Shown here: positions 32,758 to 45,400 of the stretch, piece by piece
Layout of the letters: each line of letters begins with the position of its first letter
Numbering within the stretch: the stretch's first letter is position 1
DNA from: Ilex aquifolium
Taxonomy: Eukaryota > Streptophyta > Magnoliopsida > Aquifoliales > Aquifoliaceae
DNA length: 64,000 nt
Direction: 5' to 3'
Assembly: GCA_951799425.1 (NCBI GenBank)
Contig: OX637401.1
Coordinates: 17,261,501-17,325,500, forward strand
Notes under the pieces: model-generated
What the model saw: the letters and a program-made list of their open reading frames with translations, nothing else
Database searches by the model: none
Told to the model about the DNA's origin: nothing
Position numbers and translations under genes: made by a program

Positions 32758-35714
32758 ATGGATCCCGTCAACGATTGGGGCAACACCCCTCTCGCCACCG
32801 TCGACCCAGAAATCCACGACCTAATCGAAAAAGAAAAACGCCGCCAATGCAGAGGAATCGAGCTAATCGCCTCTGAAAATTTCACCTCCTTCGCCGTCAT
32901 CGAAGCCCTCGGCAGTGCTTTAACCAACAAGTACTCCGAAGGCATGCCCGGAAATCGATACTACGGAGGCAACGAATTCATCGACCAGATCGAAAATCTC
33001 TGCCAATCTCGAGCTCTCAAGGCCTTCCACCTTGACCCCACCAAATGGGGTGTCAATGTACAGCCTTATTCGGGTAGTCCAGCTAATTTCGCTGCTTATA
33101 CTGCTGTGCTCAACCCACATGATAGGATCATGGGTCTGGATCTGCCTTCTGGTGGACATTTGACACATGGGTATTATACTTCTGGTGGGAAGAAGATCTC
33201 TGCGACTAGTATCTACTTTGAATCTTTGCCTTATAAGGTAAGAATTTATTCGAATAACTGTTAATTCATGATGGATCTAGGAGCGGAACTTCATCCAATG
33301 TAGTTAAATGCCTTCTTAAATCCAAATTATGGATCCATCCATGAATTTAGTAATTTTGGTTAATAGGAAAAAGTATACAATTGAAGATGGGATAGGTTGG
33401 TTTGTTAATTTTTGGGTTGTTCTTATTTTGATATTCAGTGTTTAATGTTCTTGGCTTGTTTTGTTCATATTAGGTGGATTCGAAGACTGGGTATATTGAC
33501 TATGATAAGTTGGAGGAGAAGGCAATGGATTTCAGGCCAAAATTGATTATTTGTGGAGGGAGTGCGTACCCGAGGGATTGGGATTACAAAAGATTCAAAG
33601 CAGTTGCTGACAAATGTGGGGCTCTTTTGCTTTGTGACATGGCTCATATTAGTGGCCTTGTTGCTGCTCAGGTATTATTCCTGTCGATTTTTTTGCTATA
33701 ATTTTCTTATTATTTCTGTTTTTTTTAGCTTTACTCTGGTTTAAATTTGTTCTTGGTTTCTAATAATGGATCTGTGGAGATTTGGGTTCTGATTGGTTAA
33801 ATTAGGTTGAATTTTGGGAGTTGGGATTTGGGGTTTTATTTTGTTTTTGTTTAGTGATGTTGGGCATGGTGGTCGATTATCATACGGTTTGGAGATCTGC
33901 ATTTGGGAATTTGAAATGTTGGTTCAATACTGACGGGGTATCATTTTCTTTTATGTTCTTAGTCTTGGTTATTAGATCTGTGTACAAAGATCCATGAATT
34001 ATGTTTTTAAATTTCATGTACCAGGAAAAATGTTTTTGCTGTAGATTTTTCTGAATTGGGTCCAATACGACGTATGAAATTTGGGTGTTGGTTGTGTAAA
34101 TCTGTGCTTTTTCATTGTTTTAGTGATGTAAGTGTTGTGTGTTTCAATAGGCTACAGATCTTCATTCCTGTCTTAAATTTTCAATTAAGAATTCCATTTA
34201 TGGGATGATTCAAGTCGTTTTGGCATTGGGATTCTGATCCACAAAGAATTTAAATATGCAGCATTTCTATTTTATGATTATGTCGTAGATCTGAAGACTA
34301 TTTAAGTAAATTGGTTGCTTGTCGGTGATGATTTGTTTTTAATGACATGTGGTCACGATGGTATCATGAACTGTCTCTGTTTAATAGATGTATGGAAATT
34401 AATTTGGTTGGAAAAGGCTGCCGACTAAATGGCTGGATCTAGAGATTGGGAAATGTAAGACGTGGGGCAGAGCTTAGGTTTATTCAAATGCCTGGGATTG
34501 GGGTTTTTAGTATAATTTATTTTATTACATTGGAATATCATCACATTTTCTATTAAATATACTCAACTTCAGAAATGTGTGTGAGAACTAAATTATCATT
34601 TTTTGGTGTCTGTGCAAATGACAATTTAAATTAATGATAAGTAGTACCTACTATCTACATATTATCGTTATCGACTTCTTTCTTAAAAACAAATGGGTTG
34701 TACTTTTATGTTCTTGATTATTGACTCTAACTTGTTGCTTAGGTGATTAATTCTAATAATTTCCCTTTTTTTGTGGGTGTAGGAAGCTGCAGATCCTTTT
34801 GAGTACTGTGACTTGGTCACAACCACAACCCACAAGAGCCTGAGGGGACCTAGGGCTGGTATGATCTTCTACAGGAAGGGCCCTAAACCAGTCAAGAAGG
34901 GTCAGCCAGAAGGTGCAGTTTACGACTTCGAGGACAAGGTCAACTTTGCCGTTTTCCCCTCTCTCCAGGGTGGTCCTCACAATCACCAGATTGGTGCTTT
35001 GGCCGTTGCTCTGAAACAGGCCATGTTGCCCGGATTCAAGACCTATGCTAAGCAAGTCAAGGCCAATGCAGTTGCCCTTGGAAACTACCTGATGAGCAAA
35101 GACTACAAGCTCGTCACTGGTGGGACTGAGAACCACCTTGTTCTGTGGGATCTTCGTCCTCTTGGATTGACTGGTAAAAAAGAGTTGTTTAGTTTAATGG
35201 GAATCGATTGTGATATACATTGAAAGTTGAAACATAGCAATATGTCTTAATAATCTTTTGCTACTGTTGCAGGCAATAAGGTTGAGAAGCTTTGTGACCT
35301 ATGCAACATTACTGTGAACAAGAACGCTGTTTTTGGTGATAGCAGTGCCTTGGCTCCTGGAGGGGTTCGGATTGGTAATAACTATTGCATCAAATACCTA
35401 ACCTTTTAGAAATAATTGTAAATAGAAGTTTTGGTGTTAAATCATACCTTTCATTCTTTCTGTTGGCAGGTGCTCCGGCCATGACTTCAAGAGGTTTGGT
35501 TGAGAAGGACTTTGAGCAGATTGCAGAGTTCCTCCACAGGGCGGTGACCGTCACCTTGAAAATTCAGAAAGAGCACGGAAAGCTCTTGAAGGACTTCAAC
35601 AAGGGTCTGGTGAACAACAAGGACATTGAGGAACTGAAGGCTGATGTTGAGAAGTTTTCATCCTCATTCGACATGCCTGGCTTCTTGATGTCCGAAATGA
35701 AGTACAAGGATTAG
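32758..35714 (+). CDS. SHMT: Serine hydroxymethyltransferase, cytosolic type, five exons, complete
   Basis: Exons: 32758-33237, 33474-33671, 34783-35173, 35273-35374, 35470-35714 (TAG). All introns are GT-AG and phases agree, giving 471 residues, the size of plant cytosolic SHMT. The PLP enzyme moves the serine hydroxymethyl carbon to tetrahydrofolate, making glycine and 5,10-methylene-THF. Motifs: the N-terminal [10 protein letters not shown] (about 40-49), [15 protein letters not shown] (about 58-72), [11 protein letters not shown] (about 102-112), and the PLP lysine in [10 protein letters not shown] (K244), encoded in exon 3. The C-terminal GAPAMTSRG is encoded in exon 5. No transit peptide precedes MDPVNDWG, so a cytosolic place is inferred; mitochondrial and plastid paralogues carry N-terminal extensions. 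No lesion is seen. Confidence 0.98.
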
Positions 35715-36060
35715 TTTTAAACGATATCATCAACGCTCTTATTGGTATATCTTTCTGGTGTTTGAATCCATAAAATTTTCACTTCAAGCTTCTTCATTCA
35801 ATATCTGCGGCAATGAACGATAATGTTCGTCTGTTAACTTCTCGTTTTTGGTTTTTTAGGATAGTGATTGGATTTTTTTTTCTTCAAAATTTTAGGTGTT
35901 CTCAGGTTATGAGTGTTTGAGATGAATTTCCATATAACAAAATTAATATATATGTTGTTATCACTTTCAGTCCTTTCATTCCAGGAAATGGTTCAGCACA
36001 AGACTGCATTTCCCTTGTAATAAAAATGTATTGAAATAAAATTTTATCTACTTCTTTGGA
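35715..36060 (+). terminator. SHMT 3' UTR with candidate polyadenylation signals
   Basis: AATAAAA occurs at 36019 and AAATAAAA at 36034, about 310 bases after the stop. Both are plausible poly(A) signals. The true cleavage site cannot be seen. Confidence 0.45.
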
Positions 36061-36336
36061 TAGTGGGTATAGTAGTAAAACCAATGGGTTTACCTTTACT
36101 GTATTGTCATGAGCTGTTTTATGGTATTTGTGAAACAATTTGATGATTGCTTAGGACTTTTTCCTTGTATGATTGGCTGCAAACAGTGCCCATTATTTTC
36201 TAGAGGTGTGTAAGTGATTCAAATATATATCAACAGGTGCCAATAAGTGCCTTGAGCATATTTTGTGATACTCAGCTGACTTTCATAATAAGTTAGGAAC
36301 AAAAAGGTGAATCATACAGGAGTTTCCTGACATTGG
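36061..36336. other. Intergenic, no recognisable feature
   Basis: AT-rich downstream flank of SHMT. Confidence 0.5.
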
Positions 36337-36538
36337 GTGTAACGGTTATATTACATCACGTGATGTAATTATTTAATATTAAATAAATAAGTGAATAATG
36401 TAATTTTACTTTTTTTACATGGTGTGGTTACATGTAGGGGTAGTTATTTCAATGAATGAGGTTTATTTTTCCTATTTGGTAAATTATTATTGAATAATTA
36501 TATTACGTGATAATACTGATATGGTATAACTGTTACAC
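36337..36538. mobile_element. MITE (GTGTAACRGTTAT ends)
   Basis: The left end GTGTAACGGTTATATTACAT and the reverse complement of the right end, GTGTAACAGTTATACCATAT, are inverted repeats. A near-palindromic ATTACATCACGTGATGTAAT sits just inside the left end. About 200 bp, noncoding, no clear target duplication. Confidence 0.7.
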
Positions 36539-36829
36539 TTAATATTTATTCCCGCACATCACAATGTAAGTGGCATAAAGGAAGTTCCTTAAATAGGTTG
36601 GTGCACATGATGCGCTTTTTATTCTTGGGTAAATTTTACTGACATTCTCTCGATATTGGCTTAATTGTAGGGACATCTCTTATAATTTTTGAAATGTCAC
36701 TTTCACTCCCTATCAGGTTATGTCGGTTAACAGACTAAATAGAGATGTAATTTTACTGAATTATCTTTTAAGATTTCAACCCTATTGTTTATATATTTAA
36801 TTTTATTAATTCAAATATTAGTTTCATCA

Positions 36830-37400
36830 ATTTAACATCAAATTAATATTTTAAAATTTAATTTCATCAAATTAAAGTCAAATTAACATTCAATTTATTT
36901 AATTTAGAATTTAGAATTTAGTTTTATCAAATTAACATCAAATTGAACTTTAATTTCATCAAATTGAGATTTAATTTCATTAATTTAAATATTAATTTTT
37001 ATCACACTAACACTAATCTTATCAATTTAACACCAAATTAATATCTACTTTCATCAAATTAATATTTTAAAATTTAATTTCGTCAAACTAAAGTCAAATT
37101 AACATTCAATTTATTTAATTTAGAATTTAGTTTTATCAAATTAACATCAAATTGAACTTTTAATTTCATCAAATTGATATTTAATTTTATTAATTTGTCA
37201 CACTAACACTAATTTTATTAATTTAATACCAAAATAATATTTAATTTTATCAAATCAATATTTTAAAATTTAATTTCGTCAAATCAAAGTCAAATTAACA
37301 CTCAACTTACTTAATTTAGTATTTAGTTTCATCAAATTGACATTTAATTTCATTAATTCAAATATTAATTTCATCGCACTAACACTAATTTCATGTGTTA
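36830..37400. repeat. AT-rich tandem array, about 200-bp period, three copies
   Basis: ATTTTAAAATTTAATTTC-TC marks copies at 36848, 37064 and 37260. Each is followed by AAAGTCAAATTAACA, TTAATTTAG-ATTTAGTTT and CACTAACACTAAT blocks. It is composed almost wholly of TTTCATCAAATTAA-type motifs. Confidence 0.85.
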
Positions 37401-37463
37401 GTCTTAAATGTTGAGTACCTCAACAATAGCCATCCTTCAAATCAAGAAGATTTGGATTCCGCA

Positions 37464-38104
37464 TTAGTTAGAGTAATAAAAAAAATTGTTAATCATAAAC
37501 ATATTTGTATTTATACCCAAAATTAAATCACAAACATAGAGGAGAGAGAACAGAATTTAAGCATTGGTTATAATGGGTGTGAGCGATGGTAGTGGTGGTG
37601 GGCACCGACGATTGTGACGGTGGTGGTTGTGGTGGGCGATGGTGGTGTTGGTTGGTAGTGGTAATGGTGAGGTGACAATGGTGGTGGGTTGTGGTGGTCT
37701 GCGGTGACAATGGTGGTGGTGGGTGAGTAATGGTGGGCGACAATTGTTGTGGGTCATGGTGAATGGCGGTAGTAGTGGTGGTAGGTGTGGTGGGGGTGAG
37801 TGACAATGGGTGGCGACGATGATGGTTGGTGGTGGATTGTGGTTATGGGTGGCAGATAGTGGTGGTGGTGGTGGGAGACGATAGTGGTGGGATGATAGTG
37901 GAAGTAGTAATAAAATATAAGAATGAGATTATGGTGGGTGTTTTTAAGTAAGCTCCTTCATTTACGGAGCCTATTTTCCTTATTAAATTTGGGAAGTTAA
38001 TATTAACTCTCGAATTAACTTTAAAGTAAAATTTAAAACGATCTCAACCACAAAAAATAAAAATTATTTTTTATGTTTTCAATCTTTGTACTTTATTATA
38101 TAGA
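37464..38104 (-). mobile_element. Non-autonomous Helitron H6, 3' hairpin deleted
   Basis: On the minus strand the 5' end TCTATATAATAAAGTAC starts at 38104, directly after the CTAG of H5. The interior matches H1, H2 and H5 (GAGATCGTTTTAAATTTTACTTTAAAG) and has a CCA/CAC-rich tract (GGT on plus, 37580-37900). The 3' end reads ..TTATTACTC then TAACTAA and T, so the usual GTGCCTTCAGGCAC hairpin seems to have been lost by a short internal deletion while the terminal CTAA stayed. Confidence 0.72.
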
Positions 38105-38727
38105 CTAGTTATTGCCCATGTCTGAAGGCACGGAATAATAAAAAAATTATCAATCATAAACATATTTATATTCACACCCAAAAGCTAAAATAAAATCATA
38201 AATATAGAGAGAAAAATAAATTTAAGCATCAGTTGTAGTGGGGGTGACTGGTGGTAATGATAGTGGACGACAGTAGTTGTAGGAGACGGTGGTGGTCGAC
38301 AACGATCGTGGTAGTGATGACAGTCATGAGTGGCAACGGTGATGATTATAATAGATTTTGGGTGACGACAATTGTGATGGTAGGTGTAGGTGACGGTTGT
38401 TGACAACAATGGTGGTGAGACAATAGGTGTTTATAGGCGACAGTGGTAGTGGGTGGTGACGGATGACAGTGGTGGTGGTGGTGGTCGGTGTTGTGGGAGA
38501 GGGTGACAATAGGTTGCGGTGAGCAATAGTGGTGATTGGATGATGATAGTAATGATAATAAATATAAGAATGAAATAATGGTGAATACTTTTAATTAAAC
38601 TCCTTCATTTAAGGAGCTTATTTTTCTTATTAAATTTGGAGAGTTACTACTATTAACTGTTGAATTAAACGATCTCAACTGCAACAAAAATTATTTTGTC
38701 TTCAATATTTATACTTTATTATATAAA
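38105..38727 (-). mobile_element. Non-autonomous Helitron H5
   Basis: On the minus strand the 3' hairpin CCGTGCC-TTCA-GACATGG (38116-38133, two substitutions, one leaving a G-T pair) is followed by GCAATAA and CTAG, ending at 38105. The 5' end reads TTTATATAATAAAGTA at 38727, with the first C changed to T. It carries a GGT-rich trinucleotide tract (plus strand, 38230-38530) and the GAGATCGTTTAATTC block of the family. Confidence 0.8.
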
Positions 38728-39465
38728 TATATAAATGTAAATTCATACATGGTACATATATTTTCATCTCAAGGAAATATTCATTCTTTCAACAAATTCC
38801 ATTGATTTAGTAATTCTCTCCATGAAAAAATAAGATAAAAACAAAAACAATATACTCCAATAGTCCCTAATATGTACCGTAACCATTGGATTAATAGTGA
38901 AATTCATGTAATATTGGAACCCACCGACAAACCAATGACCACCCACAATCATTAAATTCTCAAATTATATCCTAATAACATTGCTCTCGAATAATTGATA
39001 CCCTATAAGCAAAAGAAATTCTGGGAAGTTCCCTCACTTTCATGCATGAAGATAGAATTGATGCCTCTGTATCTATGTATTTGTATTTTAAAAAACAAAA
39101 CACCCATTCACTCAACAAAAAAAAAAAAAAAACACCCATTTTCAAGTGCTCCAAGCATTGTGTTCATCACAGGCCTCAAACACTTCATATAAAAAAAAAA
39201 AGTAACATAAAAATGCACAAATCATAAAATTAGTGCAGGATATGGAATTACAAATCAATAATTTTACATACAAAAGCTCTCACTATCTCCTTGCCAGTGT
39301 TCATAATATCAGACATTGAATGGCGCTTTAAGAGCTGAGATATAGCTATAATCTTTTATAAAAGCCAATGATTTCTTGTTCATGGTTCCGATTTCAGAAA
39401 GCACCTAGTGTGAAGCTCCACCCAAATTAAGACCCGAGGAGAATAAAATTCAGTTGAATGAACTA
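38728..39465. other. Intergenic and RAD50 3' flank
   Basis: AT-rich with A runs at 39117-39132 and 39190. The part next to 39466 should be the RAD50 3' UTR. No poly(A) signal is clear. Confidence 0.45.
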
Positions 39466-42400
39466 TCAATCAAATATCTCCTGGGCTTCAATTATACTAT
39501 GCTGGCTGAAAAAAAAAAGAAATAAGAGAGAGAACTAGAGAAGTTAGGTTTTATCGTACATAGTACGAGTATGTTTAAAATACATTAGTAAGAGAAGACA
39601 AGCGGGAAGGGACAATTTATCAGAACAAGTAGACAAGACGATATAATTAGGCTTACTGGTCATCTTTTGCAACCCGATAGTATTTTTCTGCATGCTGACG
39701 TTGACCAATTAGTTGAGCAAACCGCTCATCATGTGTGATTACTATCAGTTGAAAATTCTCCTGGCCTTTTCTGTCTTCCATAATTCTGGTGAAGTTGGGG
39801 AAGTGAGAAGAGGTAAATGAAAGTCTATAGTTCATCACGGACTCTCAAGTGAATATATGAATGGGCCATACCTCAGAAGAGCCGCAGCAAGACTCTCGGC
39901 ATTTGGGGCATCTAAGTTGGTGGTTGGCTCATCAAGAGCTAGTATTCCACAGTTTAGGCAGAAAGTTTCAGCTAATGCAAGACGTATGATAAGTGAAGCA
40001 AGGACCTGAAACCAGCTAAACAATCTTTAAAAGGGAAGAAGAATAATTGAAAGGGGGGCACAAATGTGAGACTGAACCGAAATCCCAACTTTAAAACATC
40101 AATCTATGCGAGAAAAAAAAGGTTATAAGATACAATATTTGCTTAATATTTGCAATGATCACCAACCTTTTGGCCAGCACTGCATCTTCCCCGCATTTCC
40201 AGCTCCGCATCACCAGTTTGCATTAAAACCTGTAGATTACAAAAGAAACAACACAAATTATTATGTTATGAAAATTGTAAAGAGCAGAAAGGGTTAAAAA
40301 TGAATTTGTTGTCACCTTATAACTGTAAGATCGAGTACCAGCACCTTCAGAATCTGAATGAATGCTTATGTAATCTATATCCTGTCCCCTGTATGTCTGC
40401 TGCCATAATTCTCTTATAATCTTATTTATTTCTTCCATTTTCATTGAGTGGAAGCGCATGAGTGCTCTAAATAAGACAGATCAAAGGGTATCAAGGCTCA
40501 TATTGGAACAAGCACTCAAGCAACTGAAGTAAAATGTTAACACAAAATCCGTGAATAAATACAAAAGAAAGAAGATGAGTGTTTTCCATGAAATATGACA
40601 AGTGGAAGCATCAACAAGATCTCATGGTTTGTGCAACCATAGGCGAATCCAATACTTTAATAGGTCTCAAAAGACTCAAATTCCTTCATGCCAGGTGCTC
40701 ACAGTAAAGCATTTATATTACAACTTTACATATTAAGAAACTACTGAAAATACTAATTGTTTTGTTAGGCACATAAAATACTGTATACAAATATACATAT
40801 ATATTCTTAAATAATTCAAAATTAAGCAAATAAATGAACAATATATGAAGAATGTATCCCCCTAAATGAATTAGGTAAAAAAAATGCAATACTAAAAGAA
40901 ATGAAATGTCAAACTTGTTGAAAAGCTCACTTGTCAAGTGCATTGTAATATCTGTCTAGGTCCTTGTTTGCCATCTCAGTTGTCTGTCACAAAAGTATTA
41001 GGTTAATCATATGATTAGAAACTTCAAACTGAGTAAATAGTTAAGCAGCTACTTCTGTTTCACCTTGAGCTGGATTAGCTGATCAAAATATCGTTTGTCA
41101 ATGTCTTTGTACTGTGCCTGTTTAAGATCAATCTTATTTTTTGTAATATTGCTCTGATATACAGACATTGTCCCATGGTACCTGTTTAACTGCCAAAAAG
41201 AAAAAGAAAATCACCTTTCCATTTCTCATAATAAGATAGATCAATGGACCAGAAATTTGACACCAAAAAAAAAAAAAGGATTAACTAAGTTGAATGTTAT
41301 AAGTACGAAAGCCACCAAAACAGAGAAATATTTAAGTACAACAATTGGACAATTTTAAAAGATACAAATGGAATCATCAATTGGAAACTATTTAAGACAT
41401 AATATTCTAGGAAGAAACAAAATTTTCAGGAAGATGCTAAATATCATTCATTGTGCACCATTTCCTCTAGCTCCTGAAAGAGACATTATATGGACTGGAT
41501 TAAAAGGGTCAGTCATCCTAAAATTAGGATTCATTTCTTGTCGTAAATATTCACTTGTAGCATACCATATCTCAATGGATTGACGTAATTTTTCTACCGC
41601 TTGTACATTCCCATAATGATGGTGTTTTTCCAAAATTAAACTTTGTTGTTCAGCATCTTGAACTAGCCATCCCTTAGAAGGTATTGTTAAAAGATCATCA
41701 ATTCCTAATGAAATGGATGTAGCAGTAACTTGCTGAAAACGGTTTTCAGAGTTTGTACTTGATCCAGGATATGTGATGTATATGCCATTCCGAACTATTA
41801 ATCTACTAATAGTCAATATTTTCACAAACATTACACTAATTCCACAGGTGGAGATGAGCTTTGAAAAGGAAACCATAAGAAGATTAAACATAAACCAAAA
41901 TTCCTAAAAACACAAAAGATGATTTTTTCTCACCTGATGAAGGGGTAACCGGTTAAATAGACAAAAAAAATATTTTCATCAAAAGAATAATTTAAAGGTT
42001 CATAATGGAACTATTTATAGAGCAAGGAACGCAAGCTCTACAGCCAGGAACCATGAATACTTCCCTAATTTGACAGGAACAGTGTTTGACCTGTTGGACG
42101 TTGGACAGGGTCATGCCTTAGACTATCTAATAACCAGTCAAAATATGGAGAAACAAAATTATGTAATGATGTTATAGATCAAAACAAGCAGATAAGGGGA
42201 ATCACTACACTCACGAGAGAAATTTGCAGCCATAAATGCAAACGCGATATAGTGGTGTCTCATATTTACAACACACGGGCATGAACAAGGATAAGGAAGA
42301 AACAGGACGCATACAAGGTGACATGGAAAATTATAAAATATAGGACATGAACACGGTTAGGACACGCTACAAATAAACGTCAAATTTGAAGTGGCCCCAC

Positions 42401-45400
42401 TAAAAATGCATATAATTAAGCAAGTATCATGCCTAGTACTCTAACATAGCCTTATAGTAGACAATTATCACCCATCTCTTGTAGATAAAATGTAGCAAGT
42501 ATACATAATAATAATGACTCCTTCCATCTTCTTAATCACCCCTCTTTAGTAAAATCGTGGTGCACCTATTTCTTTTCTCACTAAATTTAAGTAAAACTAT
42601 AATAAGATTAGTCTTCATTGTTATATACTTATTCATGTTATAGGATAATCATAGAACAAATTTCCATGGTTTGTTAATTGTATGTTAGAAAGTGTCCAAG
42701 AAGTGTTGACCACGTCATGAGCTGAGAAGTGTTGGACATATCGGCAAAGTGTGTCAGACATGTGCCCAAAGTTATAGTTTTTTATTTTTTGGGTTATGGA
42801 CAGGGCATAAAGAGGGTCATAGGCCGCTTTTGTGTTTTTTTTTTTTTTTTTTGGGGGGGGAGGAGCTGAAAAATGTCCTATACAGACACAACATGACAAT
42901 CTGTCTGAATTGACCTTCAATGTGTTTGAATCAAGGTGAAATTCAATTGCTTTAACCTTCTAGATTGATTAAAACACAAATATATGGCATTGTGTGTAAA
43001 TCTAAATCTAGACTTGGAACTCCTTGCCTTTTTTTAGCCACAAGCTTCATCAAAATTAGGGAAGAAAGTAGATACACACTGATGATAGAGTGATCGTGGG
43101 TGAAATAAGAAGAAAAAAATAGACATCATCCAAAATTATTAGTCCAAACAATTCTAGAACCAACAATGGACTGCCAATATGCACAAAAGAAGTACTGTGT
43201 GTATGCCCACAAAAAGGCAGAGACATAGACGGACATGGCATCAAAGCAAAAGGTCCTATGTTCTCGCTGCGAACCTGATAATTATCATACTTGCACGTGC
43301 TTGGCCAAATATCTAGCCGTACATGAGGGGATGTATTAAAGAATATATATGTTTACACCCTCTCTAATAGCTTAGGCTTTTAGACGAGATGATCGCTTAA
43401 CAACATGAATTGCAGCTGCCCCTCACCAATAAAGTTAACACCATGTTGACTAACTGCTTAACTTGTGATTTGAAGGAAGAAAAAAAATCTATCTGGGATG
43501 TCATTGTTAAGATGACAAACTAAAGAATTCTTAACACACTATCAAAACTTCAAGCAACCTAAGAGGTCCATAATTATCGTTCGTACCTCTGAAAGAAGTC
43601 TCTCTCTTTCTTGCGCGATCTTTACGAGATCAGCTTCAAAGGTGGAAACCCCACCAATCTTCAGTATTCTGTCTTCCAGCAATTCGATCTCATGGGTAAG
43701 CTCATCTACTTCAGCCTTTGTTTTCCTGAAATTCAAGTTGTCCTCAATGTTGCGTCTTACTTGATCTTGGTTCCGCATCATATCTTTACTTTTGTTCAGT
43801 TCAGCCAAAATTTCCTGCTTCCTAATATCACAAATTTGAAGCTGAGATTCTGATAGAGTTTGCTTTTCTTGCAGTTCTTTTAACCTCTCTCCTTTTTTCA
43901 AATCATAATACCTGGTAAGAGAGAACTAATTGTCAAGATCAATAAGATATGAACATCTATAACACTCTTAAGGTCCACATAACATACTCTTTAACTTTAG
44001 AAGTTACTTTAAGGAGCGCCTCAACTTCCTGTTGGTAGTTTCTTTTTAGTTCAACCTGCTCCTCGTAATCGCGATTAAGTTTGACTTTCAAATCATCATG
44101 ATCACTTAGCAATTTCTCTTTCTCCTTTGATAAAGGTCCAAGAGCCTCGGCCAAATGCTGAAATTATTCAGAAGCATTCTCCTTTGATAACTTACTTTCA
44201 CCATAACCAGCACAAAAAAGAACAGTACAGATAAGGAGGTTGAACAGGTCCTAAATAGAGGCTGGACAAAAAAAAAGAGCTATACATCAAAACTTTCTTA
44301 ATAACCCAACAGCATTGAGAACACAAAAATATTATTTTCCCTGAGATTTCTAACACAACAATTATAAACATACAAATTTAAGAAGATCAGAGAATATTGT
44401 TTTTACAAAATTAGAAATACAGTGTCTACAAGTCACTCGTATCGTTTATTGTGGAGACACTCAATTCACAAACTGGCAAGAGCAGCCAGCGGGTATATTT
44501 AGCAATGATTCAAATATCATAACATCTATCAGACATATTAAATTATCCATCAATGTCATGCCAATATTCTTAATGTTATTAGTTCATGATATTTACGACA
44601 TGCTTAACAGTGAAAGTATCTATTCAATGTCAGTGGACAATTCACAACACTCTTTTACACAACAAAATATTCATGAAATTGAACATAAAATATCAAATTT
44701 CACAATATATTTTTTTAAATAGGAGTACCGATATATTCAGACTTGTCAAAGTGGAATCTGTATCTTACCAAGACATTCGATGGCCCTGGCCCAATAAATA
44801 TATAGGCATGTCCGTGATACTCGCAAATGAAAGTAACACGTCGTTTTTTAGTTATGAACTATTAGTTGTTTTCTAGCATTAAGAATTTACAGTAGTTGAC
44901 TATATAATAATTAAAACACTATGAAAAGCAACTTGAAACCATTGCCAATAAATTAAAAGCTACACTACGTCACTAATAGGAATTTCTTAATAAATCCATT
45001 TAATATTAGTAATTAGAATAAAGAATGACATATACATATAGAAACACCTAACATAAATAAAATAAAAAAAAACTTGAAAAATTTGTTATTCCTGAACAAA
45101 AATGTCTAGTGGAACATCTAGTTTGCCACATTTTTTTCTTCTTTTTAAGAGGAACAAAATATAAGAGGCCCAATACCAACATCCTTGTAAAACCTTCAAA
45201 CAAGTTTCTTAAAATATATCTGTTTCCAAGAGGGCATCTGCATATCCTTCCAAAGAGCCCAGAAAATATCATGTGGCACTTCATTCCACCAACTGCATTC
45301 CACTTGTTACAGGCATTAGTCCACAAACCAAAAGTGAAGCAGATGTTTATGGCAACACCCACCCAACTCCAAAGATTTAAAGAATGGAACTCAATGTCCT

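Noticed and set aside
41448-41891. A 147-codon ORF as an RNA polymerase gene
   Set aside because: It is a truncated plastid rpoC2 piece in a RAD50 intron with no start region or most of the protein, so it is an organellar insertion.
43984-43987. Alternative donor TAT|GTTATG for the RAD50 exon ending near 43988
   Set aside because: It brings a stop codon at the start of the next exon, while GA|GTATGT four bases earlier gives KEYYDLKKG in frame.
45048-45362. Possible LINE-like coding on the minus strand
   Set aside because: Resemblance to the zinc-binding/RNase H region of LINE proteins is vague and has no conserved motif.
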